The notes beneath the pieces are model-generated. The model was not told where the DNA came from. It was given only the letters and a program-made list of their open reading frames with translations, and searched no databases. Below, one piece after another: positions 17,001-24,127 of a stretch of DNA of 41,904 nucleotides. The DNA comes from DATJGF01 sp035495315 (GTDB taxonomy: Bacteria; Verrucomicrobiota; Verrucomicrobiia; Limisphaerales; UBA8199): positions 1-41,904 of the forward strand of contig DATJGF010000090.1 in NCBI GenBank assembly GCA_035495315.1, read 5' to 3'. Every line of letters starts with the position of its first letter. The stretch's first letter is position 1. Both the position numbers and the translations under genes were made by a program.

Positions 17001-17067
17001 CGATTCCGCGGCCCTGGCGATCTATCAACAAGCCCTCAAAGACGGAGTCCCGCTACCCGCCCTGTAG
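14059..17067 (+). CDS. Large TPR-repeat membrane protein
   Basis: 1002 residues from the TTG at 14059. GTG 14119 (MNSSDLPDSLRVKFPQ...) is at least as likely, because it starts where the protein becomes family-like. Residues about 45-105 form an N-terminal module (INGIGTGMYGKRDFDLETGTYIKTH, then LGAYRVADA..GWYFIGK) around a hydrophobic stretch at 74-90. A second hydrophobic helix follows at about 112-128. From about 140 to the end the protein is helical TPR-like repeats (RRGNQALQSGNPMEAARIF; AQGKYEDAYGLL; FNNFGLAYLDLYYAGGD). It is most likely a membrane-tethered scaffold that assembles other proteins. There is no kinase or other catalytic motif. It is convergent with the GloVer gene. Confidence 0.85.
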   Translation: MKYANAFIVGKGTFFALLACVNSSDLPDSLRVKFPQLRPLGNTPTLVRINGIGTGMYGKRDFDLETGTYIKTHCLCVLFVPLVALGAYRVADAQSGWYFIGKGQLSSFAKSWNIGVLVLSLLFGAVVADHAHRSSAEYLAKQEVRRGNQALQSGNPMEAARIFRAVTLGSTSQAAAARNGLRQAVEQCFSSASPGTAQAAFRLLATLPSHISTPTPVVPDAYRRGIALVEKFRATNPEAALDLLREVAVFGPSTNDTFRSLEIDLLKAAIAAKPNNTNRVIELALVYEDRNQLEASAQLLAPYHEQLGATEGARILGQHQLAQGKYEDAYGLLYPYVQARLQKLREVERNYTNAMNRVYNQGIGDLNAGRADRSFYDAFKSASKTEKAQMVDRYVMKRMETDPGFRRAVAELTAANKILHVTLDLGMVQLSRAQNLADPAARKAELEAAEKTFLAIRGLAGGTDEYRLFLGQVYYWLGKSKEGGELFRQLLEGHKGEYSLQMNLGSILREVGEVSQARELVEQAYRTATADMDKFEAASLRARLEMDTDDQISWLEKCDPNNPNIQVELDSARGRKALVEGNRELAARFLRKAVEGYKNLPQNTATFNNFGLAYLDLYYAGGDINDHNRGLALIERAVALSPGNSLLLNNITQLLISRAYMDLIADSIRFAALKEAPGQAMLAHLYNDEQGRAAIIEQLRQNEHMAKAIAYLDKALLLAPKNTALYETELHLQETFRDLSELQKLQQRIRVAAPDMTETVRATRELYDPVKGKELRDRLQNEIHRYRTLLEVPAVKEHSSTFRFAEVSLNNLEQGAAAWGDPVDSQKLLEHAHSIEREQTNSATLSSLIASCFYRAHEELKQQNHTYSELAQRTRLVMAPRELMAFLLDRDDPLATAVRQNPKFLNALELLKEEGRLFPSFRRPDEWALFRTINAEEAALVSRQLKADSAGRLADEIRFQLNPISGPAVMAQYWTARLNGSDSAALAIYQQALKDGVPLPAL

Positions 17068-17396
17068 GTGCCATGTAAGGTGTCAGGTCTCGCGGGCCAA
17101 GTGTCAGCGGATCGGTGAGGATGCCGGAAGAGGAGAACGAAATCGAAATGAGCCGGCAGGCTCATCAGGTGCGACAGGCGCAACCCGGTGACTTAACCGC
17201 AACAGACTGTGATATGGAATCAGAACAAACTTGATTTTAGGACATAACAGAGAGGTCAGAACAAATCAAATCCGGTGCCCGTGTTTCGTGTTTTGTAGCG
17301 CTGGCATTCCCGTGCGCATGCGAGTCAGGCCGCTCAGAACGATCTCGTCACGGTTAAACTGTAGGTAGTGAAACTCGTCCTTATACCAAATCAGGT
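17068..17396. other. Gap between convergent genes with a small hairpin
   Basis: 329 bp without a supported gene. It contains a perfect hairpin ATGAGCC-GGCA-GGCTCAT at 17148-17165, which could help end transcription from the TPR gene although no T-tract follows. A minus-strand reading frame at 17266-17457 overlaps the GloVer 3' end in another phase and has no recognisable similarity. Confidence 0.45.
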
Positions 17397-19907
17397 TTAT
17401 GGCGCCCACGCCGCTCGGTAGAAAGTCGCTTGCCTTGGCGGAGCAGTATCCTGGCAACTGTAAATGCCTTCACTCGGCATCGTAAAGGAGGTCAACACCA
17501 ACCAGTTCGTCAGATCGGTGGAGCGCAGAATCTGATATTGGGAATGAACGGCCCCGGCCACACTTACGGCGATTGTACTGTTTGTCAGTCTGAGACTAAT
17601 CATCTCGGGCGTTTGTGGAGGCCAAAGTTTGAAGACCGTACCCAGGCCCAGTTCACCGCCATAGTAGGTCGTTCCATAAAACGCACCGTCAGGGCCGCGG
17701 ACGAGCCCCGTCCAGGGCTCATGCCCGCCATCGCCGGTAGCGCTGAAACTGTGCAAAACCTCAAAACCAGAGCCATCCTTATTCACTCGAAAAATGGAGC
17801 CCACATTCTCGGCGCCACCATGTCGAGTTGTTCCATAAAGCGCTCCGTCATCTCCTTCGCAGAGGGCGGCGCTTGGATTGGCGCTGTACGGGCCGCCGGC
17901 GAAACTGTACAGAACCGTGTAACCGGAGCCGTCCTTGCTCAATCGAAAGACGGCGCCCGAGCCGTTGGCGCCCCCCGAGAACGTCGTGCCATAGAGCATG
18001 CCATCACTCGCTTCGAACAACCGGAAGGGATTCTGGCCCTCGCCGCTGATGGTGCTGAAGTTTTGCAGAAGGCTGTAGAAAGTTCCATCCTTGTTCAGCT
18101 TGAACGCAGCGCCGTAGCCGGTGTCGCCGCCATCAAATGTTGTCCCATAAAGCGCTCCGTCGGTCCCTCCGATGAGAGCGGCAAACGGATGTTGTCCGTC
18201 ACCGTCAATACTCCCAAAGTTGTGGAGCACCTCATAGCGGGTTCCTGAAGGGTCGAGCCTGAACACCGTACCGGAACCGCCCTCCGGGCCATTATCGCGT
18301 GTAGTGCCATAGAGCCTGCCATCACCGCCGCTCAGCAGCCCAGCCAGTGGATGCGCCCCTTCACCAGGAAACTCGCCGAAGTATCGCAAGACAGTGAAAT
18401 TGCGGCCATCCGGGTCCAGCTTGAAAATGGTGCCTAGGTCGTTGGTGCCGCCTTGGTACGTTGTTCCATAGAGGCCGTCGGCCGTCGGCAAAATTCCGAA
18501 AGGAACCCGCCCCTGAGGAAACGAGAAACTGTGCAACACGGTATATTCGCTTCCATCAGCGTTCAACTTAAAAACCGTGCCGTCACGGTAGCTGCCTCCA
18601 TCTTGCGTTGTGCCATACAGCACGCTGCGGTTGGTACTGACCTCAAGCCCGACCGGGTAGAACCCATCAGTGCCACTGAAATTAAAGTCGTGGAGGACCG
18701 AGTAATCATTTCTCTGCGTATTGAATCTGAAGGCTGTTCCCATCCGGCTAGCGCCGCCTTCCTGCGTAGTTCCGTAGAGCAGGTGATCGCCGGCCTGAAT
18801 CAACCCTGCCCGGGGAAAGGCGCCATCCTTTTCTCTGCTATCGAAATAATGAAGATTGGTGTAGCCAGTCCCATCATGGTTGAGCCTGAAGATGGTCCCG
18901 TCGCTGTTGGCCCCTCCAGTGGCAGTAGTTCCGTAAAGCGCTCCATCATTCCCTTCTACAAGGGCACCAATCGGATACACGCCATCATCCGGTGGGCCCC
19001 GAAACGTGTGAAGAACCGCGTAAGCACTGCCGTCCTGGTTCAATTTGAAAACGGTGCCATTGGTGGTGCCGCCCTCTGTCGTGTTGCCGTAGAGAACTCC
19101 ATTGCTGCCGCGCAGGAGGGTCGCCCAAGGAGTTTTCCCGTCATTACCATCTGCTGCGAAAGAATGCAAAAGCTGGTAGCCGCTGCCATCCTTGTTCAGT
19201 TTAAATACCGCCCCCGCATTGCTGATACCGCCGCGTGAGGTTGTGCCGTAGAGCGCACCATCCAGCCCTTCGACCAACCCGCCGCGCGGCACTGCGCCAT
19301 CCGCATCCCCACCTCGAAAATGACGCAAGATCTGAAAATGTGAACCATCCCTGTTCAGGCTGAAAACGGTTCCACCCCCATAGCTGCCGTCCGCGATCGT
19401 AGTTCCATATAGCACACCGTTACTGCCTTCCAACAGCCCGGCAAAGCAGCCTGCCCCGTCTTCCGGACTTCCCTGAAAGCCGTGCAGGATTGCATAGCCG
19501 CTCCCGTCTTTGTTCAGCTTGAACACCGTTCCGCGACCGCTGGCCCCGCCGGCAAACGTCGTTCCATACAAGACCCCGTCTTTTGCCTCGATGACACCGG
19601 CAAAGGGACGCTGCCCCTCGCCGCCAGTGAGACTGAGTTTGTACAGCACATGGTAGCCGCTGCCGTCCTTGTTCATTCTGAAAACTGTGCCCGCATATTT
19701 GTTGGCGGCACCATAGGTGGTCCCGTAGAGGGCACCATCGCTTCCCTCTGTGAGTGGCGCCTCGGGCTGGCTTCCGAGCAACGCTGGAAACCCAAGCGAT
19801 CTGAGGCTTTGAAAATGCGCCGCCGTCCTTGCATTGAATACGATTCCGTTAAAACAAAAGAGAGTCAGGCAACTAAGAAATCGGCGGGTTCGAATGTCCA
19901 GGCTCAT
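17397..19907 (-). CDS. Secreted GloVer tandem-repeat protein
   Basis: An 836-residue exported protein. A signal-like N-terminus (RRFLSCLTLFCFNGIVFNARTAA) precedes about 14 copies of a 50-56-residue repeat with the core LYGTTxxGGxxxxGTVFKLNxDGSGYxVLHSF, the GloVer repeat (TIGR03803) named from Gloeobacter and Verrucomicrobia. The repeats probably form a beta-propeller-like structure; no activity is known. The last 75 residues are a separate module with SQYQILRSTDLTNWLVL and a FYRAAWAP end, shared with two other secreted proteins here. The start ATG is only 7 bp past the stop of the delta-60 gene, with AAGGAG three bases upstream that overlaps that stop, so the two genes form an operon. Confidence 0.95.
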   Translation of the reverse strand: MSLDIRTRRFLSCLTLFCFNGIVFNARTAAHFQSLRSLGFPALLGSQPEAPLTEGSDGALYGTTYGAANKYAGTVFRMNKDGSGYHVLYKLSLTGGEGQRPFAGVIEAKDGVLYGTTFAGGASGRGTVFKLNKDGSGYAILHGFQGSPEDGAGCFAGLLEGSNGVLYGTTIADGSYGGGTVFSLNRDGSHFQILRHFRGGDADGAVPRGGLVEGLDGALYGTTSRGGISNAGAVFKLNKDGSGYQLLHSFAADGNDGKTPWATLLRGSNGVLYGNTTEGGTTNGTVFKLNQDGSAYAVLHTFRGPPDDGVYPIGALVEGNDGALYGTTATGGANSDGTIFRLNHDGTGYTNLHYFDSREKDGAFPRAGLIQAGDHLLYGTTQEGGASRMGTAFRFNTQRNDYSVLHDFNFSGTDGFYPVGLEVSTNRSVLYGTTQDGGSYRDGTVFKLNADGSEYTVLHSFSFPQGRVPFGILPTADGLYGTTYQGGTNDLGTIFKLDPDGRNFTVLRYFGEFPGEGAHPLAGLLSGGDGRLYGTTRDNGPEGGSGTVFRLDPSGTRYEVLHNFGSIDGDGQHPFAALIGGTDGALYGTTFDGGDTGYGAAFKLNKDGTFYSLLQNFSTISGEGQNPFRLFEASDGMLYGTTFSGGANGSGAVFRLSKDGSGYTVLYSFAGGPYSANPSAALCEGDDGALYGTTRHGGAENVGSIFRVNKDGSGFEVLHSFSATGDGGHEPWTGLVRGPDGAFYGTTYYGGELGLGTVFKLWPPQTPEMISLRLTNSTIAVSVAGAVHSQYQILRSTDLTNWLVLTSFTMPSEGIYSCQDTAPPRQATFYRAAWAP

Positions 19908-19910
19908 TGG

Positions 19911-19916
19911 CTCCTT
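19911..19916 (-). promoter_or_regulatory. Shine-Dalgarno overlapping the delta-60 gene stop codon
   Basis: On the minus strand the junction reads TAAGGAGCCAATG. The TAA ends the delta-60 protein, its last two bases form the AAGGAG ribosome binding site, and ATG 19907 starts the GloVer protein. This indicates coupled translation and is among the strongest such sites in a window where most genes lack one. Confidence 0.7.
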
Positions 19917-22900
19917 ACGGGGTTGTTACCGCGCGATAGAATCGCTGGCCCTGAGTGGCTGCAGTATCGATCCAGTCCAGCGGGGCAAGCGTCGTGTTGG
20001 TATACACGGGCAACCAATTTGCAAGATCAGAGGACACTTGGATGATCAGTTCGGTTGTGGCCGCACTCCTGGTAGTCAGTCGAATACGTCCATCGGGCAT
20101 CGTGGTTGGCACATTGAGCTGGATGCTCCCTGCCGAACTCCCATCCGGGTTGAGTTGCGCAATGCGGTTACGAGCCACCCCATTGACAGTTCGGAAGCTG
20201 CCGCCAAGCAGGATCGTGCCGCCAGGTTGCAGGGCGAGGGCAAAAACGTCTCCTTCGGGACCGACAACCGGGTTGAAAGTCCTATCAACGGTACCTTGCA
20301 AGTTCAACCGTGTGACTCCACCAGCATTGATGCCTGGGATCGCCGCCGCACGCCCCCCGACCAGCAGCTTGTGATCTTCCTGGAAAACAAAACTGTTAAC
20401 ATAGCCCGCTATCACATTGGTCGAAACGTAGGTAGTATCGATTGACCCGACATTGTTGAACCGTAAGACTCCAACGAAACCCCGATTGGTCTCGCGAAAA
20501 ACAAAGTGTCCGTTCATCAAAATTTTCCCATCGTCTCCCACCGCAATGCCCGAGACGTGCGCCATGAGGAGTTCATCTGCGCCGAGTGTAAAAGCCTCGT
20601 CGACGGAGCCGTCATTGTTCAGCCGCGCAAATTCGACTATCAAACCGCTCACACGGAAATAGCCCCCTGCCAGTATCCTTCCATCGCTTTCCAGAACGAT
20701 CGGAAAGACGGCATCTTGCCCGTAGGACGGGTTGAATAGGGGATCCACTGAACCGTCGGCGTTCAACCGGGCAATTCCGTCGCGCGGCAGACCACCGTAT
20801 CCCGAGAAGAATCCACCTATCACGATTTGCCCGTTTGTCTGCACTGCAATCGACCTTACGCTCGCCCACACACCGTGAGCAGAGCCCTGTACGCCTCCCC
20901 GGGGATCAAATTGGGGATCGAGACTTCCATCTGCATTCAGCCGAGCAATCCCGTTTCGTCTGATTCCATTGAGGTTGGTAAAGCTTCCGCCCATCAGCAC
21001 CTTGCCATCGGCTTGCAATGCAAGGGCGTACACGGTCCCATCCGCTCCGGCTCCCGGCTCGAAACCCATATCGAGTGTCGTGTTCTCATTTATTCGCGCT
21101 ACGCGGTTCCGTGGCACACCATCGAGAAAAGTGAACTCTCCGCCGATAATCGACTTGCCATCACGCAACGCGAGGATGACCTGGACTGCACCGTTCGCGC
21201 CCCGCCCGGGCCCCCCCGCAGAATCATTGTCCTGGATGAAAACGCTGGCGGTGCTTTGTGACCCCAGCACCCCACCGACCGGGTTACTCAAAGAAAGCAG
21301 AATCGTTTCGCTCCCTTCCAACAAGGTATCGTCGAGAATAGGAACGCTGAACGTCTTGACCCTCTCCCACCTGTTCAAAAAATAGCCGAATTTCAATGTG
21401 CCGGACTGCGCAACGTAGTCCTGCCCAGCTGTCGCGGTACCATCCATGGTCGTGAAATCCACCGTCAGTGGAGCGGTAATTGGGCCAACACGACGAACCG
21501 TGACGGCAACGTTCTTATCTATTTCGCCGACGCTGTAGGTTGGGACGCTGAACTCGACACCAGGATCGTCATCTAGAATAGTCACGTTCAGGTTGCTCAG
21601 GCTTCCCAGCACCGCGTCTGCGGAAACATTCGTTAATCGCAATTGGAAGAGTTCATCATTCTCCGGCTGGGAGTCGTTGAGAATGGGAATGGAGATCGTT
21701 TTGGTTCGCTCTCCGGCTGCAAAAATAATCTTGCTGCTTTGCGCCACGTAATCCATGCCCGCTTTGGCAGTGCCGTCCTCCGTGGAATAATCAACCGCCG
21801 TAACGCCGTCGTGTGACCCGATCCGATTAATCGTCACGATAAGCGTGCCGGCGTTTTCGCGCACTGGACCATTCACCGGAGGCGGGGCAAAGTTTACGAT
21901 GGCCAGGTTTGTGTCCACTCCGGGCCTCAGGCGCGCAATATTCTTCCGAGCGACAGTATCAAAGGTCTCAAACAGCCCCGCTACAATGATTCGACCGTCC
22001 GGCTGCAAAGCCACCGACTCTATGGAAGCTTGTGAAGGATAGAAGGGCGGCACCTCAATTCCTGCGCCAGGATCAAACCCCAGATCCAGCGAGCCGTCAT
22101 TCATGACCCGCGCGATGCCGTTTCGATTAACACCATCCATGGACCGGAAAGCACCTCCAATAACTATCCTTCCATCTGACTGCAGGACTGTTGCCGACAC
22201 TTGGTCGAGATACAGGATGCCCGGATCGAATGTCTCGTCCAATGACCCGTCCGGATTGAGCCGTGCCAAGTGTTGTCGGCGCTCGCCAGAGATCTGCGTA
22301 AAATCTCCACCAAGGATCACTTTGCCATCCGGTTGCGCAGCCAGGGCGTAGACGCGTTCCAGCGCATTGCTTCCGCCGACCCCACCGCCCGGCACAACGA
22401 AGGTCCCGTCTACCGAGCCAGTCGCATTAAGTCGCGCAATCGATTTACGGGAAATGCCATTAATACTCGGAAAAATTCCGGCTACAAGCACCTGTCCGTT
22501 CGTCTGGGCCGCCACGGCCAGGGCCACGTAACCTTCCAGGCCAGTCCCCGGATCGAAACCGGAATCAACCGACCCGTTGTTGTTGAGCTGGGCGATTCCA
22601 TCACGACTTGCGCCGTTGACGGTCCTAAAGTAACCACCAACGACAATCTTCCCGTCACTCTGCAAACTAACCGCATGGACTTGCGGATGTCCCGTCAACG
22701 GTTCGACACCCGCGCCTGGATCAAAACTCGCATCCAGCGAGCCATCCCCGTTCAAACGCGCAATCCCGTTGCGGCTGGTTCCATTGATCGCGGTGAAAAA
22801 ACCACCGATGATGATGTGGCCATCCGCTTGAACCGCTACTGCAGTCACAACGTCATCAGCGCCTGCGCCCGGATCAAAACTCGTATCCAGTCCGCCGTCC

Positions 22901-23160
22901 GCGTTCAGGCGGGCAATCCCATGGCGAGGCACCGAATCGAATTGGCTGAAGGCTCCTACGATGACCAGTCGCCCATCAGCCTGAAGGCCTATCGCATTGA
23001 TGACATTGTCTGGTCCCGAACCCGGAGCAAAACTGCCATCGAGGAGGCTTGCCGCCCGCGTCGAACCGATAACGCTGCCTAGCAGCAAGGCAATTGCCGC
23101 GCTCCTCTGAAAAGGCGCCAGACACAACCAGCAGTCGCCACGAAAGAAAAACGCCTTCAT
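19915..23160 (-). CDS. Secreted delta-60 repeat / Calx-beta protein
   Basis: A 1081-residue exported protein. Signal peptide at about 1-36 (RSAAIALLLGSVIGSTRA). Seven delta-60 repeats (TIGR02608; core LDxSFDPGxGxxxxVxAxxxQxDGKIxxGGxFxxxNGxxRxxIARLNxDGS) occupy about 40-430. Two Calx-beta domains follow (about 435-650; STEDGTAKAGMDYVAQS, LNDSQPENDELFQLRL, FTTMDGTATAGQDYVAQSG), then about six more delta-60 repeats. Calx-beta domains bind calcium in known cases. The C-terminus (about 1015-1081) has VSSDLANWLPVY and ends RFYRAVTTP. Likely surface-attached or extracellular, with adhesion or carbohydrate contact as unproved options. ATG at 23160 follows AGGTGATCG, a fair ribosome binding site. Confidence 0.95.
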   Translation of the reverse strand: MKAFFFRGDCWLCLAPFQRSAAIALLLGSVIGSTRAASLLDGSFAPGSGPDNVINAIGLQADGRLVIVGAFSQFDSVPRHGIARLNADGGLDTSFDPGAGADDVVTAVAVQADGHIIIGGFFTAINGTSRNGIARLNGDGSLDASFDPGAGVEPLTGHPQVHAVSLQSDGKIVVGGYFRTVNGASRDGIAQLNNNGSVDSGFDPGTGLEGYVALAVAAQTNGQVLVAGIFPSINGISRKSIARLNATGSVDGTFVVPGGGVGGSNALERVYALAAQPDGKVILGGDFTQISGERRQHLARLNPDGSLDETFDPGILYLDQVSATVLQSDGRIVIGGAFRSMDGVNRNGIARVMNDGSLDLGFDPGAGIEVPPFYPSQASIESVALQPDGRIIVAGLFETFDTVARKNIARLRPGVDTNLAIVNFAPPPVNGPVRENAGTLIVTINRIGSHDGVTAVDYSTEDGTAKAGMDYVAQSSKIIFAAGERTKTISIPILNDSQPENDELFQLRLTNVSADAVLGSLSNLNVTILDDDPGVEFSVPTYSVGEIDKNVAVTVRRVGPITAPLTVDFTTMDGTATAGQDYVAQSGTLKFGYFLNRWERVKTFSVPILDDTLLEGSETILLSLSNPVGGVLGSQSTASVFIQDNDSAGGPGRGANGAVQVILALRDGKSIIGGEFTFLDGVPRNRVARINENTTLDMGFEPGAGADGTVYALALQADGKVLMGGSFTNLNGIRRNGIARLNADGSLDPQFDPRGGVQGSAHGVWASVRSIAVQTNGQIVIGGFFSGYGGLPRDGIARLNADGSVDPLFNPSYGQDAVFPIVLESDGRILAGGYFRVSGLIVEFARLNNDGSVDEAFTLGADELLMAHVSGIAVGDDGKILMNGHFVFRETNRGFVGVLRFNNVGSIDTTYVSTNVIAGYVNSFVFQEDHKLLVGGRAAAIPGINAGGVTRLNLQGTVDRTFNPVVGPEGDVFALALQPGGTILLGGSFRTVNGVARNRIAQLNPDGSSAGSIQLNVPTTMPDGRIRLTTRSAATTELIIQVSSDLANWLPVYTNTTLAPLDWIDTAATQGQRFYRAVTTP

Positions 23161-23305
23161 CGATCACCTGTCCAAACACACTTCACCGATTCTGCACCAA
23201 ACATCACTTGAGGGCCTTTCTCGACCTGCGCGATCAAAGCCTTCATTAGATTACAAACGGAAATGATTCGAAAGGTTACATCTCCAGCAATTGAAACAGC
23301 TTTAG

Positions 23306-24127
23306 CTACGGCACTAACCCGGGATCGTGGCGCCAGATAACTTCTCCCGGGAAAAGCGCCCGGCCGCGATAAATACTGGCCGGATCGGTATCCACAACCT
23401 CTCTACACGGCATGGTCCGCACCCGTCCGGTGACGAAGAGAATATTCCCCGCCTGCCCGTGGCGCGCAGGAAATCGGTTGGCGAAGGCCTTCGGTTCCCC
23501 GTTGTAAACCGACTGGAATTCACAAAATCTTTGCTCGCCGGGAATTCCGTTATCGAGAAAAAGCGCCGTGCGATCGGGCACTTTGATTTCCCCAAGCTTT
23601 CGGCCCCATAGATCCTCCTCTGGTGGCCCCGGTTCCGTACGCTCCTCGAAGTCACGCATGAGCTTGGAGTTCATTGCCAGCGAAAAGTTGGGGTAGGTTG
23701 CCGAAACAGCAGTGAACCGGGCACTCGGGCAATGGAACATTTTGCCTGAACTATAAAAGTCCTGCTGCGAGGAGGGGGTTTGCGAATACCAAGCCAAAGT
23801 CGGAATACCGGCCATCTCTGCAAGGGCGTTGTACCAGACATCACGATTGGTACGAGCACCCGTCATCTCCCAGGTATTAATTCCATCAACTGCCGCTTCC
23901 CTGGCGAGATGGTCAGCGTTATCGATCGCGTAAAGGTGCGCGGCGCAGCCCCATTGCTTGAGGTTATTGATGCAGGTAATCCGCTGGGCCGCCATTTTGG
24001 CATGCGCGGTCCCAGCCAGAATAAGCGCTGCCAGAATGACCATTATCATGATCACCACAGTCAATTCCATAAGGGTAAAAGCGGCTTTAAACCCCTCCGC
24101 TTTATTTGTCAGCGAGTGAATCTTCAT
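23306..24127 (-). CDS. Type II secretion/type IV pilin-like pseudopilin (DUF1559-like)
   Basis: A 273-residue protein with a class III prepilin leader: MKIHSLTNKAEGFKAA then FTLMELTVVIMIMVILAALILAG. Processing would leave Phe+1 with Glu+5; the residue before the cut is Ala instead of the usual Gly. The domain after the helix (INNLKQWGCAAHLYAIDNADHLA) is the form abundant in Verrucomicrobia and Planctomycetes. The C-terminus has FANRFPARHGQAGNILFVTGRV, the usual H-x-Gx-x-N-hydrophobic-F-x-D/T-G-type end. ATG at 24127 lies inside the end of the kinase gene (26-bp overlap), so the two are translationally coupled. It may be an external substrate or partner of that kinase system. Confidence 0.93.
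   Translation of the reverse strand: MKIHSLTNKAEGFKAAFTLMELTVVIMIMVILAALILAGTAHAKMAAQRITCINNLKQWGCAAHLYAIDNADHLAREAAVDGINTWEMTGARTNRDVWYNALAEMAGIPTLAWYSQTPSSQQDFYSSGKMFHCPSARFTAVSATYPNFSLAMNSKLMRDFEERTEPGPPEEDLWGRKLGEIKVPDRTALFLDNGIPGEQRFCEFQSVYNGEPKAFANRFPARHGQAGNILFVTGRVRTMPCREVVDTDPASIYRGRALFPGEVIWRHDPGLVP

Noticed and set aside
17266..17457. Minus-strand 63-residue frame (NLIWYKDEFHYLQFNRDEIVLSG...)
   Set aside because: It overlaps the GloVer C-terminus out of frame, has no start context and I recognise no family.
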